From contig NZ_JACHEM010000005.1 of assembly GCF_014207445.1 (NCBI RefSeq), forward strand, positions 1 through 64,000: a stretch of 64,000 nucleotides of DNA. The letters are read 5' to 3'. The notes below the pieces were generated by a model. That model worked only from the letters and a program-made list of their open reading frames with translations. It did not search any database and was not told the DNA's origin. The DNA comes from Streptomyces candidus. GTDB taxonomy: Bacteria > Actinomycetota > Actinomycetes > Streptomycetales > Streptomycetaceae. This document shows, one piece after another, positions 7,909-15,954 of this stretch; positions within the stretch are counted from its first letter, which is position 1, and each line of letters opens with the position of its first letter. The translations under genes and the position numbers were made by a program.

Positions 7909-8649
7909 ATGACCGAAACCCTCGCGATCGTCCTCGGCGTCGCGCTGCTCGGCGCAGCCGCCGTCCTGGTCAAGCACCACTTCTGGCCGATGGGACCCGA
8001 CGAGGAACCACGCGAGGACGTCGCCGAGTACATCTCCATGATGGTCGGCGTGCTGTACGCCCTGGTGCTGGGCCTGGCACTGGTCAGCGTGTGGGACGCG
8101 AACTCCAGCGCCGAGGAGCACGTGCAGGCGGAGGCGGGCGCCGCCCACCAGGTGCACCTGCTGGCGGACGGGCTGCCCGCCGTGCAGCGGGAGCGGATGA
8201 AGTCCGGGGTGGAGGCCTATGTCCGGCACGTCACGGACGTCGAGTGGCCCGCGATGGAACGGGGCGAGCTGCCCGACGGGCACGGCTGGCAGCTGCTGAG
8301 CGGCCTGCGGTCCGCCGGACAGGTCCCCGAGGGCGCGACCCGGGCCCAGCAGGCCACCGCCCAGGAGATGCTCGTCCAGCTCGTCCTGCTGGACGACGCC
8401 CGGCGCGGTCGCGAGGCCGACGCGGACGACGGACTGCCGCCCGTCCTGTGGTTCGGGCTGATCGTCGGCGGCGTGCTCACCGTCGCGTTCATGTTCATGT
8501 TCGGGGTGCAGCGCAGCGTCAGTCACGTCGTCATGGTCATGGGCCTCTCAGGGCTCATCGCCTTCATGGTGCTGCTCATCCACCAGCTCGACGCACCGTT
8601 CAGCGGGCTGCTGTCCGTCGGCGCCGCACCCTTCACGCGCCACTTCTGA
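7909..8649 (+). CDS. DUF4239 (bestrophin-like) membrane protein
   Basis: The 246-residue membrane protein has an N-terminal helix (LAIVLGVALLGAAAVLV), the conserved YISMMVGVLYALVLGLALVSVW second helix, an amphipathic cytoplasmic segment (ANSSAEEHVQAEAGAAHQVHLLADGLP) and two C-terminal helices (VLWFGLIVGGVLTVAFMFMFG and VVMVMGLSGLIAFMVLLI). This order is that of the DUF4239 family, which has been compared with bestrophin channels; the function is not established. ATG 7909 is 48 bases after the surface-protein gene on the same strand, so the two may be co-transcribed. Confidence 0.78.
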   Translation: MTETLAIVLGVALLGAAAVLVKHHFWPMGPDEEPREDVAEYISMMVGVLYALVLGLALVSVWDANSSAEEHVQAEAGAAHQVHLLADGLPAVQRERMKSGVEAYVRHVTDVEWPAMERGELPDGHGWQLLSGLRSAGQVPEGATRAQQATAQEMLVQLVLLDDARRGREADADDGLPPVLWFGLIVGGVLTVAFMFMFGVQRSVSHVVMVMGLSGLIAFMVLLIHQLDAPFSGLLSVGAAPFTRHF

Positions 8650-8710
8650 GACCGCGCCCTTCACGCGCCGCTGCCGAGGACGCAGCCGCTACGCGCCACT
8701 TCTGAGACCG
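8635..8710. repeat. 20-bp direct duplication at the end of the DUF4239 gene
   Basis: The 20-mer ACGCGCCACTTCTGAGACCG occurs at 8635-8654, where it encodes the last codons and stop of the DUF4239 gene, and again at 8691-8710 at the end of the converging HTH gene. A third partial match (CCCTTCACGCGCC) lies between. This looks like a local duplication of a gene terminus. Confidence 0.8.
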
Positions 8711-9309
8711 TCCCGCGCGGGGTCGTGGGCGCGGCTCTGCGCGGAGTCCTGTGCGGGGAGGCGGGGTCCGTGGTCCGGGCTGCCGGGCTGCGGGCCGACT
8801 GCGCACCACCTGCCGTCCGCCTGTCGTACCACCAGGCCGTTGCGGGCCAGCCCGTCCAAGTGCTTGGCGACGGTACGCGCCGTGTAGCCGACCGCCTCGC
8901 CCAGGTCCTCCGGCGTGGCCCCGTGCGCGCCGCTGCCGTACAGACAGCTCAGGGTGCGTTGCGCGTTGCGGCTCAGCCCTTCGAGGGCGGCCGTTCCGGG
9001 CACGGTGTCCGCCGAGGCGACCCCGCCCGCTGCTGCGGCCTCGTCCCCCGGAGTGTCTTCGGCCTGCGGAGCGGCCCGGACCTTCGTGGTGACCTCGGCT
9101 GTCGGAGCGGCCTGGGCCTCCTGTGCGATCCCGGCCGCCGCGGCGCCTTCGGCACCTGGCTGTGTGCCCGCCGCCCGGTCCTTGCGCCGGGCCGCCGGGG
9201 TCACCGGCCGGGGCGTCAGATTCACCCGGCGGTGCTTGCGGCCCTTCCTGGCTGTCTTGCCCGTGCTCGTCCGGCCGGTCCTGTGCTTCCTGCTCGTACG
9301 GCTCAACAC
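8689..9309 (-). CDS. Winged-helix DNA-binding protein with Lys/Arg-rich N-terminus
   Basis: Starting at GTG 9309, or TTG 9306, directly after AAGGAGATC, the product is about 206 residues. It begins with a very basic tail (SRKHRTGRTSTGKTARKGRKHRR), followed by an Ala/Glu-rich linker. A MarR/IclR-like winged helix sits at about residues 115-178, with LSRNAQRTLSCLYGSGAHGATPEDLGE..TARTVAKHLDGLARNGLV and a wing ending in DGRWCAVG. A disordered tail follows. The combination of a histone-like tail and a single helix-turn-helix resembles small Streptomyces nucleoid-associated or MarR-like proteins, but the target is unknown. The same frame is open upstream into the broken hydrolase; the strong ribosome binding site decides the start. 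Confidence 0.6.
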   Translation of the reverse strand: MLSRTSRKHRTGRTSTGKTARKGRKHRRVNLTPRPVTPAARRKDRAAGTQPGAEGAAAAGIAQEAQAAPTAEVTTKVRAAPQAEDTPGDEAAAAGGVASADTVPGTAALEGLSRNAQRTLSCLYGSGAHGATPEDLGEAVGYTARTVAKHLDGLARNGLVVRQADGRWCAVGPQPGSPDHGPRLPAQDSAQSRAHDPARDGLRSGA

Positions 9310-9394
9310 GATCTCCTTCGGTGTACGAACGGTCACCCGGTCCAACGCGCCAGTCCGAGAAGGGGAGCGAGGTTGACGCAGTTTTCCGGAGAGG

Positions 9395-10537
9395 TCACTG
9401 AGGCGGCTCAACACGGACACGGGCGGACGGGCACGCACGTACGAGCGTCCACCCGCCTGCCCGGACGGGACCTGCGGCCGGACGGCCGCCCTCGGCGCCG
9501 GGTCGGCCAGGAACCGCCGCTGGTCGTCCAGGAGTCCGTCGGCGAAGAGCGCGCGGGGGGCCAGGAGTGCCGTGAGGGCGAGTCGGGGCCCGGAGTCCTC
9601 CACGGACTTCCGCACCATGGAGTGGGCGGCGTCCGGGTAATGGCGGACCGTCAGGGCGCCGCCCGGGTCCAGTGCGGCGCGGTAGCCGCGTTCCGTGTCG
9701 GCGGTGTCCACGTTGAGGTCCTGGCCCGCGAGCGCCAGCAGCACGGGCACTCCGCGCAGGGCGCCCAGGTCGCGGGTGGCGTCCGCGGTGTAATTCCTGG
9801 AGACGAAACCCCAACGGGCGGCTGTCATACCGTCCGTGTCGCCGTCCACCGCCCCCCACGTACTCCTCGAAGGTCGCCCGGCGCTCCAGCAGTCGGCGGA
9901 CGGTGTCGCTCCGGGCGACCGCGGCCCGGATGCGGGACTCGGACGCCCCCTCCGCGCGCAGCGTCGCGAGCAGGTGATGACGGCCCTGCCGGAGCCAGTT
10001 CACCGCGGGTGACACCGCGACGACGAAGCCCACCCGTGTTCTCGCGGCGGCCTTCGGCAGGACCCAGCCCGCCTGACTGGCACCCCACAGGCCGATCCGG
10101 TCGCCGTCCACGTCGGGGCGGGCGCGCGCCCAGGCGACCGCGGCGGCCACCTCGTCGGCCCGGTCGTCCATCGACTGGGCGAGCCAGTTGCCGGGCGCGC
10201 CCGCGACGCCGGGCTTGTCCCACGACAGGGTGGCGTATCCGGCGCGGGCGTTCGCCTCCCACAGGGGTTTGTAGCCGTCGTCGTGGGTGGCGTTCACGGG
10301 GCCGTCGCCGTGCACGAACACGACCAGGCCGTGCCGGGCGCGGCCGTCCTCGGGGGTGGTCAGTACGCCGTGCAGGGTGTGGCTGCCGTGCCGGATCGTG
10401 ACCCGCTGCTCCGTCATGGCGTACGAGTGCTGCCACAGGACCACCCCGGCGAGTCCGGCGGTCACGACCAGTGCCGTGACGAGCGTGACGACGACGGACC
10501 GCCGACCGCGTCGAGGGGAACGGGACTTCGGGCACAT
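9395..10537 (-). pseudogene. Alpha/beta hydrolase, split by a one-base frameshift
   Basis: From ATG 10537 the frame encodes a membrane-anchored alpha/beta hydrolase: the helix SVVVTLVTALVVTAGLAGVV, then VVFVHGDGP and the nucleophile elbow LWGASQAGW, up to FEEYV. At the run of six C on the plus strand (9852-9857; six G in the coding strand) the frame breaks and ends uselessly at 9395. Removing one G joins it to GDTDGMTAARWGFVSRNYTA, then LALAGQDLN (the likely catalytic Asp) and HYPDAAHSM (the likely catalytic His). As written, the product lacks two members of the triad. The rescued frame has no stop before it runs into the downstream HTH gene, so a second lesion is possible. Either a sequencing error in a homopolymer or real inactivation would explain it. 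Confidence 0.7.
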
Positions 10538-10588
10538 GGGATCGGGCCGCCTCTGTTCGGGTCTGTCTGCTTCCGAGCTGCCGACGAG

Positions 10589-10628
10589 AACTATCGTTTC
10601 CGGCACGACCGTTTGGCAAGTGATAGTT
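10589..10628. promoter_or_regulatory. Divergent promoter region with AACTATC/GATAGTT repeat
   Basis: AACTATC at 10589-10595 and GATAGTT at 10622-10628 form an inverted repeat in the short gap between the minus-strand hydrolase and the plus-strand GNAT gene. Both halves are AT-rich islands in a GC-rich background and could include -10 elements for the two divergent promoters. It is a candidate operator, possibly for the nearby PaaX-like regulator; the symmetry is the only evidence. Confidence 0.4.
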
Positions 10629-10671
10629 TTGGGGCGTGAGGACGACGGGACCGACAAGAACGGGGAACGCC

Positions 10672-11331
10672 ATGGCACCGGACACGACGCACGCCGACGC
10701 CCGCGCCGGAGGCACCGGGCCGGTGACGGTGCGGCGCGGCCTCCCGGCGGGCACCGAGCGGCGGGCGGCAGAGCTCTACTGGGAGGCCTTCGGCCGCAAA
10801 CTCGGCCCCGCCCTGAACCCGCCGGACAAGGCGGTCCCCCTTCTCGCCGCCCATCTGCACACCGACCGTGCGGTGTGCGCCCTCCTCGACGGCCGACTCG
10901 TCGGCTTGGCCGGCCACCAGCTCGACGGCCGGGCCCTCACCGGCGGCACGGCCGCCGACGTCCTGCGGGCGTACGGGCGCCTGCGCGGCCTGCCCCGGCT
11001 CCTCCTCCTCGCCCTGTTTGAACGCCGCCCCGCCCCCGGGCAACTCGTCATGGACGGCATCGCCGTGGACCCGGCGGTACGCGGCCGCGGCGTCGGAAGC
11101 CTGCTCCTCGCCGAGACGGCCGCAGTGGCGGCCGAGCACGGCTGCCGGGAGGTCCGGCTGGACGTCATCGACACCAACCCCCGCGCCAGGGCCCTGTACG
11201 AGCGGTGCGGCTTCACGCCCGTACGGACGGTGCGCACGCCGTACCTGCGCGGACTGCTGGGGTTCGGCGCGGTCACCACCATGCGCCGCCCCGTCCCGGC
11301 CGCCGCCCCGAACCGGGAGAACGGCTCGTGA
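10672..11331 (+). CDS. GNAT family N-acetyltransferase
   Basis: The 219-residue product has one GNAT fold with GIAVDPAVRGRGVGSLLLAE (motif A, the acetyl-CoA pyrophosphate loop) and DVIDTNPRARALYERCGF (motif B), followed by the C-terminal strand. The N-terminal PVTVRRGLPAGTERRAAELYWEAFGRKLGP is typical of small-molecule or peptide acetyltransferases of unknown substrate. ATG 10672 gives MAPDTTHAD; an in-frame GTG at 10636 is possible but lies close to the divergent promoter elements. Its last codons overlap the start of the PaaX-like regulator (GTGA), so the two are translationally coupled. Confidence 0.75.
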   Translation: MAPDTTHADARAGGTGPVTVRRGLPAGTERRAAELYWEAFGRKLGPALNPPDKAVPLLAAHLHTDRAVCALLDGRLVGLAGHQLDGRALTGGTAADVLRAYGRLRGLPRLLLLALFERRPAPGQLVMDGIAVDPAVRGRGVGSLLLAETAAVAAEHGCREVRLDVIDTNPRARALYERCGFTPVRTVRTPYLRGLLGFGAVTTMRRPVPAAAPNRENGS

Positions 11332-12281
11332 CGGACCACACCACCGCAGACCACGTCGAGATCCCGACCCGGATGCTCGTCCACGCACTCGTCCGGGAGG
11401 ACGGCACCGTCGCCGCGGACGAGCTGTACGACGTCGCGGGCGCTCTGGGCATGAGCGACCAGCAGGTACGGCTGTGCGTCAAGCGCCTCGTGGCCGAAGA
11501 CCGGTTCACCCACGAGGGCCGCGGACGCGGAGCCACCCTGCGCGCGACCGGAACCACCCTCCGCGCCCTCGCGCCGAACGCGGACTTCCTCGGGTACGCC
11601 TTCCGCCAGGACGCCGGCCTCGCTCCCTGGGACGGCGTCTGGCACCTGGCCGCCTTCGCGGTGCCCGAGGCCGAACGCACCGTCCGGAACGCCCTGCGAG
11701 AAAGGCTGCTGCACCTCGGCGGCGCGCCCCTGCAGGGCGGGCTGTACGTCAGCGCCGGCGCCTGGGAGCCGTACGTGGAGGAAGCCGCCCACCGGCTCGG
11801 CGCCCACGGCGCGCTCACCCTCTGCACCACCACCGATCTGCGCAGGGGCGACACCCGGGAGCCCGCCGCGCTCGCCCGGGAGCTGTGGCCGCTGCCGGAG
11901 ATCGCCGACCGCTACCACCGACTCGCCCGGGTCGCCCGGCCCCGCCTCGACCTGCTCACCGGACCCGACCCCCTGACCACCACCCAACGCCTCACCCTGG
12001 CGGTCGAGTTGGCGGCCGAACTCAGCCGTGCTCTGGAACCCGATCCCCTGCTGCCGCCCGAACTCCTGCCCCGGCCCTGGCCCGGCACCGAGGCCCGCGA
12101 ACTCGTCGCGCGGAGCTGGGCGGCCCTTCAGGCTCGGGACGGGGGCGGCGGGACCGGCGGTACGCGCCCGGCCCTCTTCCGTGGCTACGCCGGAGTCGCC
12201 CGGGAGGCGGCGGCCCGCGCCGCCCGCGGCACGACGGACGCCCGCGGCGCCTCGGACGGCACCACCGGCTGGACCCGGTGA
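11328..12281 (+). CDS. PaaX-family transcriptional regulator
   Basis: The 317-residue product has the three-part PaaX layout. An N-terminal winged helix (RMLVHALVREDGTVAADELYDVAGALGMSDQQVRLCVKRLVAE, about residues 10-75) is followed by the central PaaX-like domain with DGVWHLAAFAVPEAERTVRNALRERLLHLGGAPLQGGLYVS, and a C-terminal helical domain (about residues 200-290). Family members bind acyl-CoA esters such as phenylacetyl-CoA and repress catabolic operons. GTG 11328 overlaps the previous stop and has GGGAGAACGGC before it. No phenylacetate genes are nearby; plausible targets are its own two-gene operon and the acyl-CoA dehydrogenase 200 bases downstream. Confidence 0.8.
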   Translation: MTDHTTADHVEIPTRMLVHALVREDGTVAADELYDVAGALGMSDQQVRLCVKRLVAEDRFTHEGRGRGATLRATGTTLRALAPNADFLGYAFRQDAGLAPWDGVWHLAAFAVPEAERTVRNALRERLLHLGGAPLQGGLYVSAGAWEPYVEEAAHRLGAHGALTLCTTTDLRRGDTREPAALARELWPLPEIADRYHRLARVARPRLDLLTGPDPLTTTQRLTLAVELAAELSRALEPDPLLPPELLPRPWPGTEARELVARSWAALQARDGGGGTGGTRPALFRGYAGVAREAAARAARGTTDARGASDGTTGWTR

Positions 12282-12405
12282 TCGCCACGCCGGGGGCGCT
12301 GCGTCTGGTGGCGGATGTCCGGCGGCCCGGACCACCCTCCCGCCCACGCGGCGGTCGGCGTCCCGTTCGGGTGAGCCGTGTCTCAACCGGACTGCCACGC
12401 TTGTT

Positions 12406-12423
12406 TATGCAACAAGTTGCATA
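12406..12423. promoter_or_regulatory. Perfect 18-bp palindrome upstream of acyl-CoA dehydrogenase
   Basis: TATGCAACAAGTTGCATA is an exact inverted repeat (two 8-base arms, 2-base spacer) lying 61 bases before the acyl-CoA dehydrogenase start. It is AT-rich in a GC-rich region and includes possible -10-like sequence, so it is a strong operator candidate for a dimeric TetR- or MarR-class repressor. The cognate regulator is unknown; the adjacent PaaX-like protein is one candidate. Confidence 0.65.
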
Positions 12424-12484
12424 GCAAAATCGCGCTGTGGCACCTCGACCCAGCGACCCGCCCGCCGCGAAAGGCAGACCCCTC

Positions 12485-14206
12485 ATGGCCGACTCCCTCC
12501 TCTTCAACCCCCACACGTACGACCCCCAGGGCTTTGACCCCGAGACCCGCCGTCTGCTGAGGGCCACCGTCGACTGGTTCGAGGCGCGCGGCAAGCGCCG
12601 GCTCATCGAGGACTACCGCTCCCGCGCCTGGCTGGCGGACTTCCTCGCCTTCTCCGCGAAGGAGGGGCTGTTCGCGACCTTCCTCACCCCGGCGTCCGAC
12701 GCCGACGGCAACGCCGACAAGCGCTGGGACACCGCCCGCAACGCCGCGCTCAACGAGATCTTCGGCTTCTACGGACTCGACTACTGGTACGCCTGGCAGG
12801 TCACCATCCTGGGCCTCGGCCCCGTCTGGCAGAGCGACAACGCCGCCGCCCGTACCCGCGCGGCAGAACTCCTCGACCAGGGCGAGGTGTTCGCCTTCGG
12901 CCTCTCCGAGAAGTCGCACGGCGCGGACATCTACTCCACCGACATGCTGCTGACCCCCGACGGGGGCGGCGGGTTCCGCGCCACGGGTTCGAAGTACTAC
13001 ATCGGCAACGGCAACGCGGCGGGCCTGGTCTCCGTCTTCGGCCGGCGCACGGACGTCGAAGGCCCCGACGGCTACGTCTTCTTCGCCGCGGACAGCCGCC
13101 ACGACGCGTACCACCTGGTGAAGAACGTCGTCGACTCCTCCAAGTACGTGAGCGAGTTCCGCCTGGAGGACTACCCGGTCACCGCCGCCGACGTCCTGCA
13201 CACCGGCCGGGCCGCCTTCGACGCCGCCCTCAACACCGTCAACGTGGGCAAGTTCAACCTCTGCACCGCCTCCATCGGCATCTGCGAGCACGCGATGTAC
13301 GAGGCCGTCACGCACGCCCACAACCGCATCCTCTACGGCCGCCCCGTCACCGCGTTCCCGCACGTGCGCCGCGAACTGACGGACGCGTACGTACGCCTCG
13401 TGGGCATGAAGCTCTTCAGCGACCGCGCCGTCGACTACTTCCGCACCGCGGGCCCCGACGACCGCCGCTACCTCCTCTTCAACCCGATGACGAAGATGAA
13501 GGTGACCACCGAGGGCGAGAAGGTCGTCGACCTGATGTGGGACGTCATCGCCGCGAAGGGCTTCGAGAAGGACAACTACTTCGCCCAGGCGGCCGTCGAG
13601 ATCCGCAGCCTGCCCAAGCTGGAGGGCACGGTCCACGTCAACCTCGCCCTGATCCTGAAGTTCATGAGGAACCACCTCCTGGACCCGGCCCCCTACGAGA
13701 GCGTCCCGACCCGTCGCGACGCGGCCGACGACGACTTCCTCTTCCGCCAGGGTCCCGCCCGCGGCCTCGGCGCGATCCGCTTCCACGACTGGCGGCCCGC
13801 TTTCGACGCGTACGCGGCCCTGCCGAACGTGGCCCTCCTGCGCGAACAGGCCGAAGCGCTCTGCGAGTTCGTGAAGACCGCGGCCCCGGACGAGGAGCAG
13901 AGCCGCGACCTCGACCTGCTGCTCTCCGTCGGCCAGCTGTTCGCACTCGTCGTGCATGGTCAACTGGTCCTGGAGCAGGCCAAGTTGACCGGACTCGACG
14001 AGGACGTCCTGGACGAGCTGTGTGCCGTACTCGTACGGGACTTCTCCGCGCACGCGGTGGAACTGCACGGCAAGGACTCCGCCACCACGCAGCAGCAGGA
14101 CTGGGCGCTGTCCGCGATCCGCCGCCCGGCCGTGGACGCCGACCGCTCCGCCAAGGTCTGGACCCGGGTCGAATCCCTCGCCGGAACCTACGAAATGTCC
14201 CAGTAG
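12485..14206 (+). CDS. Acyl-CoA dehydrogenase family protein
   Basis: The 573-residue flavoprotein belongs to the acyl-CoA dehydrogenase superfamily, with the FAD-binding signature EVFAFGLSEKSHGADIYSTDMLLTPDG (about residues 137-163). It is followed by GSKYYIGNGNAAGLVSVFGR, and a helical C-terminal domain contains RILYGRPVTAFPHVRRELTDAYVR. It is longer than classical 380-residue enzymes, and its C-terminal extension (from about residue 420) resembles the FadE-like long forms of actinobacteria. The expected reaction is alpha,beta-dehydrogenation of an acyl-CoA with electrons passed to ETF; the chain length is unknown. ATG 12485 is preceded by GAAAGGCAG at slightly long spacing. The perfect palindrome at 12406 probably controls it, and a strong hairpin follows. 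Confidence 0.82.
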   Translation: MADSLLFNPHTYDPQGFDPETRRLLRATVDWFEARGKRRLIEDYRSRAWLADFLAFSAKEGLFATFLTPASDADGNADKRWDTARNAALNEIFGFYGLDYWYAWQVTILGLGPVWQSDNAAARTRAAELLDQGEVFAFGLSEKSHGADIYSTDMLLTPDGGGGFRATGSKYYIGNGNAAGLVSVFGRRTDVEGPDGYVFFAADSRHDAYHLVKNVVDSSKYVSEFRLEDYPVTAADVLHTGRAAFDAALNTVNVGKFNLCTASIGICEHAMYEAVTHAHNRILYGRPVTAFPHVRRELTDAYVRLVGMKLFSDRAVDYFRTAGPDDRRYLLFNPMTKMKVTTEGEKVVDLMWDVIAAKGFEKDNYFAQAAVEIRSLPKLEGTVHVNLALILKFMRNHLLDPAPYESVPTRRDAADDDFLFRQGPARGLGAIRFHDWRPAFDAYAALPNVALLREQAEALCEFVKTAAPDEEQSRDLDLLLSVGQLFALVVHGQLVLEQAKLTGLDEDVLDELCAVLVRDFSAHAVELHGKDSATTQQQDWALSAIRRPAVDADRSAKVWTRVESLAGTYEMSQ

Positions 14207-14239
14207 CCCCCACCGCCCCCCGGGGGGGGCGGAACGGGC

Positions 14240-14280
14240 GGGCAAGGGGGCGGCCCCCACCGGACGCCGCCCCCTTGCCC
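14240..14280. terminator. Strong hairpin between convergent genes
   Basis: GGGCAAGGGGGCGGC at 14240-14254 pairs with GCCGCCCCCTTGCCC at 14266-14280, a 15-bp perfect stem with an 11-base loop. It lies between the acyl-CoA dehydrogenase stop (14206) and the converging GlxA-type regulator stop (14359), so it can serve both strands. Confidence 0.75.
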
Positions 14281-14358
14281 CCCGCCCCGCCCCGCCCCGT
14301 ACGCCCCCGCGCCGTCTCCGTCCCCCCACCGCCTCCACCACCCCCCCCCGCGTGCCCC

Positions 14359-15354
14359 TCACGCAACCCGTGGCCCAAACCTCCTCCGGTACGCAGACGG
14401 CGAAACCCCCCTCTCACGCCGCATCGCCAACCGCAGATTGGCCGCCGTCCCCAACCCGCTGCGCCTCGCCACCACATCCATGCGCGACTCGCCACGCTCG
14501 ATCAACCGGCAGGCGAGCGCCATCCGTTCACCCCTGAGCCACGCCAGCGGCGTGGTGCCCAACTGCGCCCGGAACCGCCGGTGCAGCGTCGCCGGACTCA
14601 CGGCCGCCCGTGCCGCCAGATCGGCCACCGTGAGCGGGGCGTCCAGCCGTTCCTGCGCCCAGGCGAGGACGGGCCCCAGCGACTCGTCCGGCAGGTCGGG
14701 CAGGGGACGCTCCACGAACTGCCGCTGCCCGCCGTCCCGGTGCGCGGCGAACACCAGCCGCCGGCTCACGGAGTTCGCGACCTCCGCCCCGTGATCGCGG
14801 CGCACCAGGTGCAGGCCGAGGTCGAGCGCGGCGGAGCTCCCCGCGGCGGTCAGGATGTCCCCGTCGTCCACGAACAGCACGTCCGGCTCCAGACGTACCG
14901 CCGGGAAGCGGGACCGGAAGGCGTCCGCCCACTGCCAGTGCGCGGTCGCCCGCCGCCCGTCGAGCACCCCCGCCTCGGCCAGCGTGAACGCCCCGCTGCA
15001 CAACCCCACCAGACGTGCCCCGCGCGCGTGCGCCCGCCGGACGGCATCGAGAACGGCGGGACGGCGCGGCACCTCGACGTCGGGACGGTTGGGGACGATC
15101 AGCGTGTCGGCGCTGTCGGCCGCCTCCAGGCCCGCGACCCCGGTGAGGGTGAAGAATCCGTCGCGCATCGAGGTCAGCGGCGCGGGGGAGCACAGCCGGA
15201 AGTCGTACAGCTCCCGCCCGAGCTCCGGCCTGCGCAGTCCGAACACCTCGGTGGTGCAACCGAGTTCGAACGGGTTGGAGTTCTCGTCCACGATCACGAC
15301 GACCCGGTGCAGCCGGTCGGCCGTCGGCCCGCGCTGCGAGGATTCTTTCGGCAT
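14359..15354 (-). CDS. GlxA-family AraC-type transcriptional regulator
   Basis: The 331-residue product has an N-terminal DJ-1/PfpI-like amidotransferase-fold domain (HRVVVIVDENSNPFELGCTTEVFG through LVGLCSGAFTLAEAGVLDGRRATAHW, about residues 15-190). A C-terminal AraC helix-turn-helix pair follows, with LTVADLAARAAVSPATLHRRFRAQLGTTPLAWL and MDVVARRSGLGTAANLRLAMRRERGVSPSAYRRRF. This is the layout of GlxA-type activators. The ligand is unknown. It is transcribed divergently from a small cupin gene 52 bases away, which is its most likely target. Confidence 0.85.
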   Translation of the reverse strand: MPKESSQRGPTADRLHRVVVIVDENSNPFELGCTTEVFGLRRPELGRELYDFRLCSPAPLTSMRDGFFTLTGVAGLEAADSADTLIVPNRPDVEVPRRPAVLDAVRRAHARGARLVGLCSGAFTLAEAGVLDGRRATAHWQWADAFRSRFPAVRLEPDVLFVDDGDILTAAGSSAALDLGLHLVRRDHGAEVANSVSRRLVFAAHRDGGQRQFVERPLPDLPDESLGPVLAWAQERLDAPLTVADLAARAAVSPATLHRRFRAQLGTTPLAWLRGERMALACRLIERGESRMDVVARRSGLGTAANLRLAMRRERGVSPSAYRRRFGPRVA

Positions 15355-15406
15355 GTGCCATTGCTAGCACTCACCTCCGCCCGCCGAAACGGTTCATCGT
15401 GGAGTC

Positions 15407-15808
15407 ATGAGCAACCGACCCATCGCCCTGGCCGACGCCCTCGCCTCCTTCGACGCCCTGTGGAGCCCGCGCATCGTCACCCGCGTCAACGACTACGACG
15501 TACGCATCGCCAAGGTAGAGGGCGAGCACCTGTGGCACGCCCACGACGACACCGACGAGTTCTTCCTCGTCCTGGACGGAGAACTGCGCATCGCCCTGCG
15601 GGAGGCGTCCGGTGAGCGTACGGTCCTGCTCCGCAGGGGCGAGGTGTTCACCGTCCCCCGGGGCACGGAGCACAAACCGTCCGCCCCGGGCGGCGCCGCC
15701 ATCCTGATGTTCGAGCCGACCGGCACCCCGACCGTGGGCGACCGGCACGACGAGGTCCCCGACCACGTCGACGCGACCAAGGGGCACGTGCTGGGGGCGG
15801 AGGTCTGA
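15407..15808 (+). CDS. Cupin-domain protein
   Basis: The 133-residue single-domain cupin shows motif 1 as EHLWHAHDDTDEFFLVLDGELRI (two His and a Glu as metal ligands) and motif 2 as GEVFTVPRGTEHKPSAPG with the third His. Such proteins are metal-dependent small enzymes or sensors of unknown substrate. It sits head-to-head with the GlxA-type regulator, a frequent actinobacterial arrangement in which the regulator controls the cupin. ATG 15407 begins directly after TGGAGTC. Confidence 0.82.
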   Translation: MSNRPIALADALASFDALWSPRIVTRVNDYDVRIAKVEGEHLWHAHDDTDEFFLVLDGELRIALREASGERTVLLRRGEVFTVPRGTEHKPSAPGGAAILMFEPTGTPTVGDRHDEVPDHVDATKGHVLGAEV

Positions 15809-15836
15809 GAAGATCCCTTCCGTGACGGAACCTGTG

Positions 15837-15850
15837 TCGAAGCGCTTCGA
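15837..15850. promoter_or_regulatory. LacI-type operator, box 1
   Basis: TCGAAGCGCTTCGA is a perfect 14-bp palindrome with the central CG step characteristic of LacI/GalR operators; the symmetry extends outward to 15835-15852. It lies 105 bases upstream of the LacI gene and is identical to the box before the GH12 gene, indicating autoregulation. Confidence 0.85.
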
Positions 15851-15926
15851 CAACCTGTCCTGGACAGGGGTCGCCGACTCAGACTATCGTGCGTGCAATT
15901 CGCCAATATGGACGTGGAATGCGTTG

Positions 15927-15940
15927 TCGAAGCGCTTCAT
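15927..15940. promoter_or_regulatory. LacI-type operator, box 2
   Basis: TCGAAGCGCTTCAT matches the palindromic box at 12 of 14 positions and lies 14 bases before the LacI start codon, where bound repressor would block the promoter or early elongation. Confidence 0.8.
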
Positions 15941-15954
15941 CAGATGGAGATCCG

